The translations under genes were made by a program, and so were the position numbers. From NCBI RefSeq assembly GCF_006517815.1, contig NZ_CP041198.1, positions 62,001 through 126,000 on the forward strand: a stretch of DNA of 64,000 bases, given 5' to 3'. Below are positions 43,553 through 52,514 of the stretch, in pieces. Position 1 is the first letter of the stretch, and every line of letters begins with the position of its first letter. This stretch comes from Pseudarthrobacter sp. NIBRBAC000502770. Its GTDB lineage: Bacteria > Actinomycetota > Actinomycetes > Actinomycetales > Micrococcaceae. Under the pieces are notes generated by a model. It did no database searches. It was not told the origin of the DNA and saw only the letters and a program-made list of their open reading frames with translations.

Positions 43553-44563
43553 ATGTCAACCGACGCCTCCCATGAAGTACGGCCTGCGGTGGAATCCGCC
43601 GCAGGCCGGGCGCCCCGGGCCGCCAATGACGCCGGGCAGCAGCCCGGCCCCAGAGACGGCCTGCGGCGCAAGGGCCTGAGCGAGCGGAACCGCCCGCTCT
43701 GGATGCTTATCCCCGGCGGGGTCCTGATGATCATCATCATCGTGGTACCGCTGCTGCTGGGCATTTACATGTCCATCCTCAACCTGGACCAGTACACTCT
43801 GCGGAAGTGGGTCAGTGCACCAATCATCGGAGCCGAAAACTTCGTTGAAGCCGTCACGAACTCGCCGCTGCTGCATGCCGTGTGGCTCAGCGTCAGCTAC
43901 TCGCTGCTTGCCATGGTGGTGACCCTGCCGCTGGGCATTGCCGCTGCCGTGGCAACCCAGAACGCCTTCAAGGGCCGCGCCCTGATCCGTTCGGTGTTCC
44001 TCATCCCGTATGTCCTGCCGTCCTTCGTGGTGGCAACCGTCTGGCGGACCATGCTCCAGCCCGGCGGCATCGTGGACGAAGCCCTGGCCACCGTGGGAAT
44101 CCACGTGGGACTCTGGCTCAACGGGCCGCAAACGTTCTGGACACTGGTACTGGTCCAGATCTGGGCTTCCTGGCCGTTCATCTACCTGCTGGCGTTGTCC
44201 GGCCTGCAGTCCGTGGACCACGAGGTGCACGAGGCCTCAGCCCTGGACGGGGCGTTGTGGTGGAACAAGCTCCGCTACGTGATCTTCCCGTACCTGAAGG
44301 GACCGCTGGCCTTGGCTTTCCTGATCGGAATGCTGCACCACATCAACAACTTCACCCTTCCGTTCGTGCTGTTCGGCGTCCCGGCTCCGTCGGACGTGGA
44401 AGTCCTCCCCATCCTGACCTACGTCACCAGCTTCCAGAGCTTCCGCTTTGGCCTGAGTGCTGCGATGGCCTTCATCTCCCTGGTGCTCATCGCCATCCCG
44501 CTGTTCGTCTACCTCCGCGCCGTGAAGCTTGACGACGCCGACACCCCAGGAGCGAAGAAATGA
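43553..44563 (+). CDS. Carbohydrate ABC transporter permease (MalF-type)
   Basis: A 336-residue membrane protein with a polar N-terminal extension of about 45 residues and six transmembrane segments. The first, near residue 50, contains LMIIIIVVPLLLGIYMSIL. The cytoplasmic coupling EAA loop is EVHEASALDGALWWNKLRYVIFPYLKGPLALA near residue 225. It starts 6 bases after the binding-protein stop and overlaps the second permease gene by 4 bases. The operon holds no ATPase, so the permeases probably use a shared MsmK/UgpC-type ATPase encoded elsewhere. Confidence 0.95.
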   Translation: MSTDASHEVRPAVESAAGRAPRAANDAGQQPGPRDGLRRKGLSERNRPLWMLIPGGVLMIIIIVVPLLLGIYMSILNLDQYTLRKWVSAPIIGAENFVEAVTNSPLLHAVWLSVSYSLLAMVVTLPLGIAAAVATQNAFKGRALIRSVFLIPYVLPSFVVATVWRTMLQPGGIVDEALATVGIHVGLWLNGPQTFWTLVLVQIWASWPFIYLLALSGLQSVDHEVHEASALDGALWWNKLRYVIFPYLKGPLALAFLIGMLHHINNFTLPFVLFGVPAPSDVEVLPILTYVTSFQSFRFGLSAAMAFISLVLIAIPLFVYLRAVKLDDADTPGAKK

Positions 44564-45483
44564 GCGCCACGACAGCTGCTCGGCAGGGTGCGCCAACAGC
44601 TGGAATCGACCGTCCGGGCTCGCACCGGCAGCACGAAGTGCTGAGGCTCCTTCCCAGCCCCCTGCTGGTCATCATCCTGATCTTCCTCGGCTCCCTGGTC
44701 CTGGTTCCGGTGCTCTACATCTTCCTGGCATCGGTGAACTCGGACATCGGGGTTGCCAACGGCGAGTTCTGGCCGTCGTCGGTGACGTTCGAGAACTACT
44801 CGAAGATCTGGACCAGCGTGGGCCTTGCCACCGGCCTGACCAACAGTGTCCTGGTGGCCGGATCAACCGCCGTGGTATCGGCGGCCTTGTCCGTGTCCAC
44901 CGCGTTCGTCCTGGTCCGGTACAGCTTCCGTGGCAGGCTCAGCATCCTGCGCGGCCTGCTGGCACTGCAGTCCGTCCCGGGAACCCTGATGGTGCTGCCG
45001 GTGTTCGTGCTCTTTTCCTCGGCGGCAACCTACCTCGGCATCCAGGTGATCGGAACCCAGTGGGGCCTGTTCGTGACGTACCTGACCTTCGCCATGCCGT
45101 TCTCCACCTGGGTGATGGTCACCTACCTCCGCGGGCTCCCCAAGGAGCTGGAGGAAGCAGCCAAGATCGACGGCGCGTCCAACCTCGGCGTCCTCTTCCG
45201 CATCGTCCTGCCCCTGAGCTGGCCCGGCATCGTCGTCTCCGGCATCTTCGCTTTCCTGCTCGGCTGGAACGACGTGCTGTTCGCCTCGGTGATGACGCGC
45301 CCCGAAAGCCAGACCGCCGCCGTCGCCCTGCAAATCTTTGGGGCCTCGCAGGAAGGCGGCGCCATTCCCTACTACGGCCAGATGATGGCCGCAGCCCTGG
45401 TGTGTGCAGCACCGGTGGTCATTCTCTACCTGATTTTCCAGCGTTACCTAGTAGGCGGGCTGACCGCCGGAGGAGTTAAATAA
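44560..45483 (+). CDS. Carbohydrate ABC transporter permease (MalG-type)
   Basis: A 307-residue membrane protein with six hydrophobic segments, the first near residue 36 (LVIILIFLGSLVLVPVLYIFLASVN). The EAA coupling loop is ELEEAAKIDGASNLGVLFRIVLPL near residue 205. It overlaps the first permease gene by 4 bases and is followed after 2 bases by the first TIM-barrel gene. With its partner it forms the channel of the importer. Confidence 0.95.
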   Translation: MSATTAARQGAPTAGIDRPGSHRQHEVLRLLPSPLLVIILIFLGSLVLVPVLYIFLASVNSDIGVANGEFWPSSVTFENYSKIWTSVGLATGLTNSVLVAGSTAVVSAALSVSTAFVLVRYSFRGRLSILRGLLALQSVPGTLMVLPVFVLFSSAATYLGIQVIGTQWGLFVTYLTFAMPFSTWVMVTYLRGLPKELEEAAKIDGASNLGVLFRIVLPLSWPGIVVSGIFAFLLGWNDVLFASVMTRPESQTAAVALQIFGASQEGGAIPYYGQMMAAALVCAAPVVILYLIFQRYLVGGLTAGGVK

Positions 45484-45485
45484 CC

Positions 45486-46334
45486 ATGGTTTCGACCACC
45501 CAGGTCACGTGGCAGCTGTCAGGCTTCGGCGACGAAATCGACGACGACCCCGCAGTCCAGATAGCCGTGCTGCAGGCCCTCGGCGCCAACCACATCGAGG
45601 TCCGCAGCGCATGGGGAACCAACATCGTGGACCTCAGCGACGGGCAGCTGCAGGCACTTGCCGCCCTCCTGGCAGATAAAGGCATGAAGGTCTCGGCCAT
45701 TGCCTCGCCCATTGGAAAGGTGGACGTCAGCCTCCCGGTGGAGCATGAGGTGGAGCGGCTGCGCCGGGCAGTCAATGCAGCCAGGGTGCTGGACGCGAAG
45801 TACATCCGCATCTTCTCCTTCTACTACGGCGAGTCAGTCCAGGTGGACAGCATCCGGGATGACGTCATGGAACGTATGCGGGCCCTGGCCGATGTCGCTG
45901 AGGAAGCCGGCGTGATCCTCCTGCACGAAAACGAAAAAGACATCTTTGGGGACGTCCCGGACCGTGTGCTGGACATCATCGAGACCGTGGACTCACCAGC
46001 CCTGAAAGTGGCCTGGGACGCCGCCAACTTCGTCCAGGTGGGCGTCAAGCCCTTCGACGAGGGATACGCAAAGCTGCGGCCGCACCTGGAATACCTCCAG
46101 GTCAAGGATGCCCTCTTCGCCAACGGCCACGTGGTGCCTGCCGGCGAAGGAGACGGGGACGTCCTGAAGACCGTGGAGGCGCTCAAAGCCGACGGCTACG
46201 AAGGCTTCGCTTCCCTTGAGCCGCACCTGGCAGGTGCCCACGGCCTGGGCGGATTCTCCGGCCCCACGGCCTTCGGCATCGCAGCACGCGCCTTCGCCAA
46301 AGTCACCGCAGAAGCAGGAGTCCAGACCGCATGA
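45486..46334 (+). CDS. Xylose isomerase-like TIM barrel protein (sugar phosphate isomerase/epimerase family)
   Basis: A 282-residue AP-endonuclease-2-type barrel. SGFGDEIDDDPAVQIAVLQALGANHIEVRSAWG marks the opening, ILLHENEKDIFGD near residue 140 carries a metal-binding Glu, and VAWDAANFVQVGVKPF near 175 and LEYLQVKDAL near 200 supply Asp, Asn and Lys/Asp residues. Family members are isomerases, epimerases or lyases of sugars and keto-sugars. It lies between the permease and the Gfo/Idh oxidoreductase and overlaps the latter by 4 bases. That suggests they act in succession, perhaps on a keto-glycoside. Confidence 0.9.
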   Translation: MVSTTQVTWQLSGFGDEIDDDPAVQIAVLQALGANHIEVRSAWGTNIVDLSDGQLQALAALLADKGMKVSAIASPIGKVDVSLPVEHEVERLRRAVNAARVLDAKYIRIFSFYYGESVQVDSIRDDVMERMRALADVAEEAGVILLHENEKDIFGDVPDRVLDIIETVDSPALKVAWDAANFVQVGVKPFDEGYAKLRPHLEYLQVKDALFANGHVVPAGEGDGDVLKTVEALKADGYEGFASLEPHLAGAHGLGGFSGPTAFGIAARAFAKVTAEAGVQTA

Positions 46335-47491
46335 GCACCTTGAACGCAGCCATCACCGGGTGCGGCGTCATTGGCCGCACCCACGCCGTAGCCCTCCGCG
46401 AATTCCCGGAAGTCCGCATTGTCGCCCTCATCGATGCCATCCCGGCAGCCGCCGAAGCACTCGCAGACTTCATCGAACAGCAGGGCGGTACACGGCCGGC
46501 CCTGTACACCACCCAGGCCGAGGCCTTCGCCAACGAAGACATCCACCTCGTGGCACTGGCGACTCCCAGTGGCCTGCACATCCAGCAAAGCCTCGAGGTG
46601 CTGGCGGCAGGCAAGCACGTGGTCATCGAAAAGCCCCTCGACGTGGACCTCAGCCGGGCCCAGGAAATCGAGGCAGCCGCGAAGGAAGCAGCCGGCAAGG
46701 GCATCGTTGCCTCGGTCATCAGCCAGCACCGGTTCGACCAGTCCAGCGTCGCTGTGTCCAGCGCCATCGCCGATGGCCGCTTCGGCAAGCTGACCTCCGC
46801 CATCGCCTCTGTGGCGTGGTGGCGCAGCCAGGGCTACTACGACTCCGGCGACTGGCGCGGCACGTGGGCGATGGACGGCGGGGGCGCCCTCATGAACCAG
46901 GGCGTGCACACCGTGGACCTGCTCCTGTGGTTCATGGGGCGGCCGGTGGAAATCTTCGCGCACACCGCCCGCCTCGCCCACGAACGCATCGAAGTGGAGG
47001 ACACGGCAGTAGCCACCGTGACGTTCGAGAACGGCGGCCTGGCTGTCCTTCACGCCACCACTGCCGCCTACCCGGGATTGACCGTGCGCGTGCAGCTCAT
47101 GGGCTCCGAGGGCTCGGCCGTGGTGGACAACGACCGGCTGGAGTACTTCCACAGCAGGGCCGCAGGCGGTGCCTCGGCGGACATGGGACTCCAGGGCGGC
47201 GGCAACCAGGCGGAGGAAGAACTGGCCAAGTACCCCGAGGAAGACTACAAAGCAGCCGATCCCACCGTGTACCCGGCCGGCCACGTCCGTCAGTACCGGG
47301 ACATCCTGGCCGCCATCGCCGGTGGGAAACAGCCCGGCGTCACCGTCAGCGACGCCGTCAATGCCCTGGCCGCGGTGCGTTCGGTGTACGTCTCGGCCAC
47401 CCTCGGCCAGCCCGTCCTCTTCGAGGATGTCCTGGCAGGCAAGTACAACGACCTCGAAGTCCGCACCGGCACCGCGGCAGAAAGCGCCTGA
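46331..47491 (+). CDS. Gfo/Idh/MocA family oxidoreductase
   Basis: A 386-residue NAD(P)-dependent sugar oxidoreductase. The Rossmann motif GCGVIGRTHAVALREFPEV is at residues 9-27. EKPLDVDLSRAQEIEAA near residue 98 contains the catalytic Lys of the EKP motif. MDGGGALMNQGVHTVDLLLW near 180 is the substrate-binding block with the conserved His. Members oxidise a hydroxyl of a free or bound sugar, often at C3 of a glycoside. It is flanked by two AP-endonuclease-2-type barrel genes, an arrangement met in keto-sugar pathways. Confidence 0.93.
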   Translation: MSTLNAAITGCGVIGRTHAVALREFPEVRIVALIDAIPAAAEALADFIEQQGGTRPALYTTQAEAFANEDIHLVALATPSGLHIQQSLEVLAAGKHVVIEKPLDVDLSRAQEIEAAAKEAAGKGIVASVISQHRFDQSSVAVSSAIADGRFGKLTSAIASVAWWRSQGYYDSGDWRGTWAMDGGGALMNQGVHTVDLLLWFMGRPVEIFAHTARLAHERIEVEDTAVATVTFENGGLAVLHATTAAYPGLTVRVQLMGSEGSAVVDNDRLEYFHSRAAGGASADMGLQGGGNQAEEELAKYPEEDYKAADPTVYPAGHVRQYRDILAAIAGGKQPGVTVSDAVNALAAVRSVYVSATLGQPVLFEDVLAGKYNDLEVRTGTAAESA

Positions 47492-47495
47492 CACC

Positions 47496-48401
47496 ATGAA
47501 GTTCTCAGTATTTACCGCATCAACCCCCGAGTGGACCCCCGAAGAGGCCGTCCAGCAGCTCGCCGGCCAGGGCTGGGACGGCGTCGAATGGCGCATCACG
47601 GACCAGGGCGACGCCCCCGAGCCCGGCTTCTGGGCCGGGAACAAAGCCACCGTGCCGCTGGCCGGAATGGAAGACCACCTGGACCGGATCGCCGCCATTA
47701 CCAGCGACGCCGGCCTGGAGTTCTCCGGCATCGGCGGGTACGCGCGGTGCGACAACCACGGTGATGTGGACCGCATGCTCGCCGCAACCGCCAAGCTCGG
47801 AGCCGGCCAGGTGCGGGTGACCACGCCGCCGCTCGGGACCGCAGCCTGGGGTAACGAACCGGCCAGCGGCACCCCGTACCCGGAACTCTTCGCCGCTGCC
47901 CGCCGCGATTTCGAATGGATTGCCGAGCGGGCGGCGCACCACGGGGTGAAGGCGCTCGTGGAGCTGCACCACCGCACCATCACCGCATCGGCATCATCGG
48001 CGCTGCGGCTCCTGGACGGCCTGGACCCCCGGCACGTCGGCGTCATCCATGACCTGGGCAACCTGCTGATCGAAGGGCAGGAGGACTACCTCCCCGCCTT
48101 CGAACTCCTGGGCGACTACCTGGCGCACGTACACGTGAAGAACGCGGTGTGGGTGGACAGCGGCGAGACCGACGAATCAGGGGCAGCCATTTTCAGGAAC
48201 GAGTGGGCGCCCCTGCGCGCGGGCCAGGGCAGCGTCCTGCAGTACTTCAAGGCGCTCGCCGCCTTCGGGTACGACGGCTGGGTGACCGTTGAGGACTTTT
48301 CCACTGAGCTGCCGCTGGCCGAACGAACCGCCGGGAACCTCGAGTACCTCCGCGCCACGGCCGCCCTGGCTGGGCTCAATGTCGCAGCCGGGAGGCGTTG
48401 A
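47496..48401 (+). CDS. Second xylose isomerase-like TIM barrel protein
   Basis: A 301-residue barrel of the same superfamily as the one at 45.5 kb but clearly diverged. VFTASTPEWTPEEAVQQLAGQGWDGVEWRITDQG opens it. VELHHRTITASASS near residue 150, VGVIHDLGNLLIEGQ near 183 and VHVKNAVWVDSGE near 210 supply metal and substrate residues, and VTVEDFS closes the site. It starts 4 bases after the oxidoreductase gene and ends 3 bases before uxaC. Having two such proteins around an oxidoreductase suggests two sequential isomerisations or an elimination and an isomerisation. Confidence 0.9.
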   Translation: MKFSVFTASTPEWTPEEAVQQLAGQGWDGVEWRITDQGDAPEPGFWAGNKATVPLAGMEDHLDRIAAITSDAGLEFSGIGGYARCDNHGDVDRMLAATAKLGAGQVRVTTPPLGTAAWGNEPASGTPYPELFAAARRDFEWIAERAAHHGVKALVELHHRTITASASSALRLLDGLDPRHVGVIHDLGNLLIEGQEDYLPAFELLGDYLAHVHVKNAVWVDSGETDESGAAIFRNEWAPLRAGQGSVLQYFKALAAFGYDGWVTVEDFSTELPLAERTAGNLEYLRATAALAGLNVAAGRR

Positions 48402-48404
48402 GCC

Positions 48405-49808
48405 ATGGCGCAGACCATAGCGGACCACCCGGACCGGCTCCTGCCCGCCGATCCCGGGGTCCGGGACATTGCCCGCGCGCTCTTCTCCCGGGTGGAAGGG
48501 CTCCCCATCATCTCCCCGCACGGGCACGTCGACGCCGCGGTCATCGAACAAAACACCCCGTTCCCGGACCCGGCCGCACTCCTGGTCACTCCGGACCACT
48601 ACGTCACCCGCCTGATCCACGCCGGCGGGGTGACCATGGACCAGCTGGGCCTGGGCAACCAGCCGGCAGACTCGCGGCAGGTGTGGCGGCACTTCTGTGA
48701 AGCATGGCCCGCCTTCGAGGGAACCGCCTCCGGGTACTGGATCCGCCAGGAGTTCGCCCACGTCTTCGGCCTGGCCGAGGAACCGTCCGGCCAGAACGCG
48801 GACCAACTCTACGATGCCCTGCAAGCCAAATTGTCCGAGCCCGGTTTCCGGCCACGGGAACTGTTCAAGGAATTCAACATCGAGGTGCTCGCCACCACGG
48901 ATGATCCACTGGACTCACTGGACAGCCACGCCGCCCTGCAGGCGGACCCCGCCTTTGCAGGCCGCGTGCTGCCCACCTTCCGGCCGGACCAGTACCTGAA
49001 CATGGCACATCCGGCCTGGCAGGAGAACGTGGAACGCCTTCTCGGCGCTGCGGGGGAGGGTGCCACCGGCTACGCCGGGTACATCAAGGCACTTGAGTCG
49101 CGGCGGCGGCACTTCGTGGAGCGCGGCGCCGTCTCCGCCGACCACGGCGTCTTCACCCCTGCCACCCTGAAACTGGACGACGGCGAGGCGGAGCGGCTTT
49201 TCGAGCGGGGCCGGGCCGGCCAGGCCAGTACTGCGGACCGGGACGCCTTCGAAGCGCACATGATCTACCAAATGGCCCGGATGTCGGTGGAGGACGGCCT
49301 GGTGATGACCATCCACCCGGGCTCGTTCCGCAACCACCACGCACCCACATTCGAGGCTTTTGGCGCCGACACCGGCCATGACATTCCGGTGGCGGTCAAT
49401 TACACGGAGGCGGTGCGGCCGCTGCTGCAGGACTTCGGGACCGCCAAGGACTTCCACCTGGTGCTGTTCACCCTTGACGAGACCGTCTTCTCCCGTGAAC
49501 TCGCGCCGCTGGCCGGATTCTACCCATCGGTGTACCTCGGTGCGCCGTGGTGGTTCCTGGATGCCCCGGATGCGATGCTGCGGTTCCGCTCGGCGGTGAC
49601 GGAGACGGCTGGCTTCTCGCGGTCCTCCGGGTTCATCGATGACACCCGCGCCTTCTGCTCCATTCCGGCCCGGCATGACACCGCCCGGCGAATCGAGGCG
49701 TCCTTCCTGGCCAGGCTGGTTGCTGAACACCGGGTCACCGAGGAACGGGCGCATGAACTGATCGTGGACATCGTGGACGCGTCACCCCGGCGGGTGTTCA
49801 AGCTGTGA
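48405..49808 (+). CDS. uxaC: Glucuronate isomerase
   Basis: A 467-residue amidohydrolase-fold enzyme that isomerises D-glucuronate to D-fructuronate (and galacturonate to tagaturonate). GLPIISPHGHVDAAV near residue 30 provides the two His of the HxH metal site. RQEFAHVFGL near residue 110 and the downstream TDDPLDSL, HPGSFRNHH and GAPWWFLDAPDAMLRFR blocks are those of UxaC. Length is normal. It follows the second barrel gene by 3 bases and overlaps uxuB, placing it firmly in the uronate pathway. Confidence 0.96.
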   Translation: MAQTIADHPDRLLPADPGVRDIARALFSRVEGLPIISPHGHVDAAVIEQNTPFPDPAALLVTPDHYVTRLIHAGGVTMDQLGLGNQPADSRQVWRHFCEAWPAFEGTASGYWIRQEFAHVFGLAEEPSGQNADQLYDALQAKLSEPGFRPRELFKEFNIEVLATTDDPLDSLDSHAALQADPAFAGRVLPTFRPDQYLNMAHPAWQENVERLLGAAGEGATGYAGYIKALESRRRHFVERGAVSADHGVFTPATLKLDDGEAERLFERGRAGQASTADRDAFEAHMIYQMARMSVEDGLVMTIHPGSFRNHHAPTFEAFGADTGHDIPVAVNYTEAVRPLLQDFGTAKDFHLVLFTLDETVFSRELAPLAGFYPSVYLGAPWWFLDAPDAMLRFRSAVTETAGFSRSSGFIDDTRAFCSIPARHDTARRIEASFLARLVAEHRVTEERAHELIVDIVDASPRRVFKL

Positions 49809-51217
49809 ACGCCGCGCCGCCGGCACTCAACCGCAGCCTGAAGCCGCTGCCCAAGCCTCCGGTGCGCATCGTGCACCTTGGGCTGGGGGCGTTCCACCGC
49901 TCCCACCAGGCTTGGTATACCCAGCACGCCCCGGACGCGGCGGAGTGGGGGATCGCGGCGTTCACGGGCCGCCGCCCCGACGCCGCGGCAGCGCTGTCCC
50001 GCCAGGACTGCCTCTACACGCTGGTGGAACGGTCGGCCGGCGGGGACAGCTTCGAAGTCATCGGCAGCATTGTGGAAGCGGTGGACGGCGCCAACACCGC
50101 ACGGCTCTGCGAGCTTGTCGCGGCGAAGGAGACGGCGGTGGTCACGCTGACCATCACCGAGGCGGCCTACGGGCTGGCCGCGGATGGAACGTTCGACGCC
50201 GGCACTCCAGGCGCCGCGGATGACCTCCGGGCGCTGTCGGCAGCAGCGTCCGGGGAGGCCGGAGTGCCCGGCACGCCGCTGGGGCGCCTGGTGTTGGCCC
50301 TTGCCAGGCGCCGGGACAGCGGCTCAGGACCCATCGCCGTCGTCAGCTGCGACAACTTGTCCGCAAACGGTGAAGTTGCCCGCCGGGCCGTCCTGGGACT
50401 GGCCTCCGGATGGGGTTCCGGGCTGGCCGGGTGGATCGAGGCGAACGTCAGCTTTGTCAGCACGTCCGTGGACAGGATTACGCCGCGGACCACCGAGGCG
50501 GACATCGCAGAGGTGGAAGAGCAATGCGGTTACAGCGACAATTCGCCGGTGGTGGCTGAACCTTTCCGGAACTGGGTACTCAGCGGGGACTTCCCGGCCG
50601 GGCGTCCCCGCTGGGAGGAGGCCGGCGCCGTCGTGGTCGGTGACATCGAGCCCTATGAGAACCGGAAGCTGTGGCTCCTCAACGGCTCGCATTCCATCCT
50701 TGCCTACGCGGGACAGCTCCGCGGGCATGCCACCGTGGCGGACGCCCTGGCAGACCCCCTCTGCCGGAAAGCCGTGGAGGACTTCTGGGACGAGGCAGCC
50801 CACCACCTGCAGGGGGAAGGACTGGACATCCCGACGTACCGCCGGGCCCTGCTGGAACGCTTCGGAAACGCGCGCATCGCCCACCGGCTCGCACAGATCG
50901 CGACAGATGCCACCACCAAGCTGCGCATGCGGGCGGTACCCGTGATGGCGGCGGAACGGGCCGACGGCCGCAGTGGCGCAGGCAGCGCTTTGATGCTTGC
51001 CGCCTGGATTGACTACGTCACCGCGGGAAACGACTTCCAGGATCCGCTCGCCGCCGAAATCCAGGCTGCTGTGGCACTTGACGGAACCAATCGGGTGCAG
51101 GGTTTGCTTCGCCTCGTCAGCGCTGCCCTCGCAGAGGACCCTGACGTCGTCGCCCTTGTTTCCCGGCTGCTCGGATCCTTCGCAACGACCCCGGCCGCCA
51201 CCCCTGCAAGTACCTGA
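49805..51217 (+). CDS. uxuB: Mannitol dehydrogenase family protein, probable D-fructuronate reductase
   Basis: A 470-residue long-chain dehydrogenase. The N-terminal VRIVHLGLGAFHRSHQAWYTQHA carries the NAD-binding loop. SCDNLSANGEV near residue 182 and the catalytic KLWLLNGSHSILAYAG near residue 288 (Lys, Asn and His) are diagnostic of the mannitol/mannonate dehydrogenase family. It starts with GTG at 49805 overlapping the uxaC stop (GTGA). Between glucuronate isomerase and mannonate dehydratase it must reduce fructuronate to mannonate. The symbol rests on context. Confidence 0.93.
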   Translation: MNAAPPALNRSLKPLPKPPVRIVHLGLGAFHRSHQAWYTQHAPDAAEWGIAAFTGRRPDAAAALSRQDCLYTLVERSAGGDSFEVIGSIVEAVDGANTARLCELVAAKETAVVTLTITEAAYGLAADGTFDAGTPGAADDLRALSAAASGEAGVPGTPLGRLVLALARRRDSGSGPIAVVSCDNLSANGEVARRAVLGLASGWGSGLAGWIEANVSFVSTSVDRITPRTTEADIAEVEEQCGYSDNSPVVAEPFRNWVLSGDFPAGRPRWEEAGAVVVGDIEPYENRKLWLLNGSHSILAYAGQLRGHATVADALADPLCRKAVEDFWDEAAHHLQGEGLDIPTYRRALLERFGNARIAHRLAQIATDATTKLRMRAVPVMAAERADGRSGAGSALMLAAWIDYVTAGNDFQDPLAAEIQAAVALDGTNRVQGLLRLVSAALAEDPDVVALVSRLLGSFATTPAATPAST

Positions 51218-51253
51218 AACCCGCTTTTACTTCCGGAAGGAACAGTTAGTCCC

Positions 51254-52483
51254 ATGAAAATCATTGCCGCCGATGTGTTCGTTACCAGCCCCACCCGAAA
51301 CTTCGTGACCCTCCGGATCACCACGGACGACGGCGTGACGGGCATCGGCGACGCCACCCTGAACGGCCGCGAGCTCGCCGTCGCCGCCTACCTGAAGGAG
51401 CACGTCGCGCAGCTGCTCATCGGTAAGGACCCGCACCGGATCGAGGACACCTGGCAGTTCCTGTACCGGAGCGCCTACTGGCGTCGTGGCCCGGTCACCA
51501 TGGCGGCCATCGCCGCCGTGGACATGGCGCTTTGGGATATCAAGGGCAAGGTTGCCGGGCTTCCCGTGTACCAGCTGCTGGGCGGGGCGTCCCGGAACGG
51601 GCTGCGCGCCTATGGCCACGCGTCCGGTTCGGACATCGAGTCGCTGTTCGATTCCGTACGGGAACACCTGGAACTCGGCTACAAATCCATCCGGATCCAG
51701 ACCGCCATCCCGGGGATCAAAGCCGTCTACGGCGTGGCTGCCCAAGCGCAGGCGTCGGGGGAACGGTATGACTACGAGCCCGCCGGCCGGGGAGCATTCC
51801 CGCAGGAAGAGGACTGGGACACCCGCGCCTACCTGCGGCACCTGCCCACGGTCTTCGAGGCTGTCCGTAACGAGTTCGGCCCCGAGATCCCGCTGCTGCA
51901 TGACGGACACCACCGGATGACGCCCATCCAGGCCGCGAAACTGGGCAAGGCACTGGAGCCCTACGACCTGTTCTGGCTTGAGGACTGCACCCCGGCGGAG
52001 AACCAGGAAGGCCTGCGCCTGGTCCGCCAGCACACCACCACACCGCTGGCGATCGGTGAAATCTTCAACACCGTGTTCGACTTCCAGACGCTGATCAAGG
52101 AACAGCTGATCGACTACGTCCGGGCCGCGTCCACGCACTTCGGCGGGATCAGCCCCCTGAAGAAGGTCATGGACTTCGCCGCGCAGTACCAGATCAAGTC
52201 CGGCTTCCACGGACCCACCGACATCTCCCCGGTGGGGTTCGCGGCGCAGCTGCACGTGGGCCTGGCGATCCACAACTACGGCATCCAGGAATACATGCAG
52301 CACTCGGACAAGACCAACGAGGTCTTCGAGCAGTCCATGACCTTCGTGGACGGATACCTGCACCCCGGCGACAAGCCCGGCATCGGCGTCGAATTCAACG
52401 AAGAAGCCGCCGCAGCTTACCCCTACCAGCAGGCCTACCTGCCCTACAACCGCCTGGTCGACGGCACGGTGCATGACTGGTGA
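51254..52483 (+). CDS. manD: D-mannonate dehydratase (enolase superfamily, ManD/RspA type)
   Basis: A 409-residue enolase-superfamily protein. The capping domain starts [24 protein letters not shown]. In the barrel, [13 protein letters not shown] near residue 217, FWLEDCTP near 240 and [10 protein letters not shown] near 266 place the three Mg ligands Asp, Glu and Glu. [19 protein letters not shown] near 315 has the catalytic His, and the C-terminal [14 protein letters not shown] matches ManD. It dehydrates D-mannonate to 2-keto-3-deoxygluconate. A few family members are inactive or slow. The operon context with UxaC and UxuB supports real dehydratase activity. GGAAGGAAC precedes the start. 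Confidence 0.94.
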   Translation: MKIIAADVFVTSPTRNFVTLRITTDDGVTGIGDATLNGRELAVAAYLKEHVAQLLIGKDPHRIEDTWQFLYRSAYWRRGPVTMAAIAAVDMALWDIKGKVAGLPVYQLLGGASRNGLRAYGHASGSDIESLFDSVREHLELGYKSIRIQTAIPGIKAVYGVAAQAQASGERYDYEPAGRGAFPQEEDWDTRAYLRHLPTVFEAVRNEFGPEIPLLHDGHHRMTPIQAAKLGKALEPYDLFWLEDCTPAENQEGLRLVRQHTTTPLAIGEIFNTVFDFQTLIKEQLIDYVRAASTHFGGISPLKKVMDFAAQYQIKSGFHGPTDISPVGFAAQLHVGLAIHNYGIQEYMQHSDKTNEVFEQSMTFVDGYLHPGDKPGIGVEFNEEAAAAYPYQQAYLPYNRLVDGTVHDW

Positions 52484-52514
52484 GGCCGGCCACGACTGGT
52501 AAGGAAAGCACCCG

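Noticed and set aside
46196..48061. Long antisense open frame opposite the oxidoreductase and TIM-barrel genes
   Set aside because: It mirrors the coding strand of the uronate operon and has no recognisable family match; the plus-strand genes are complete and coupled.
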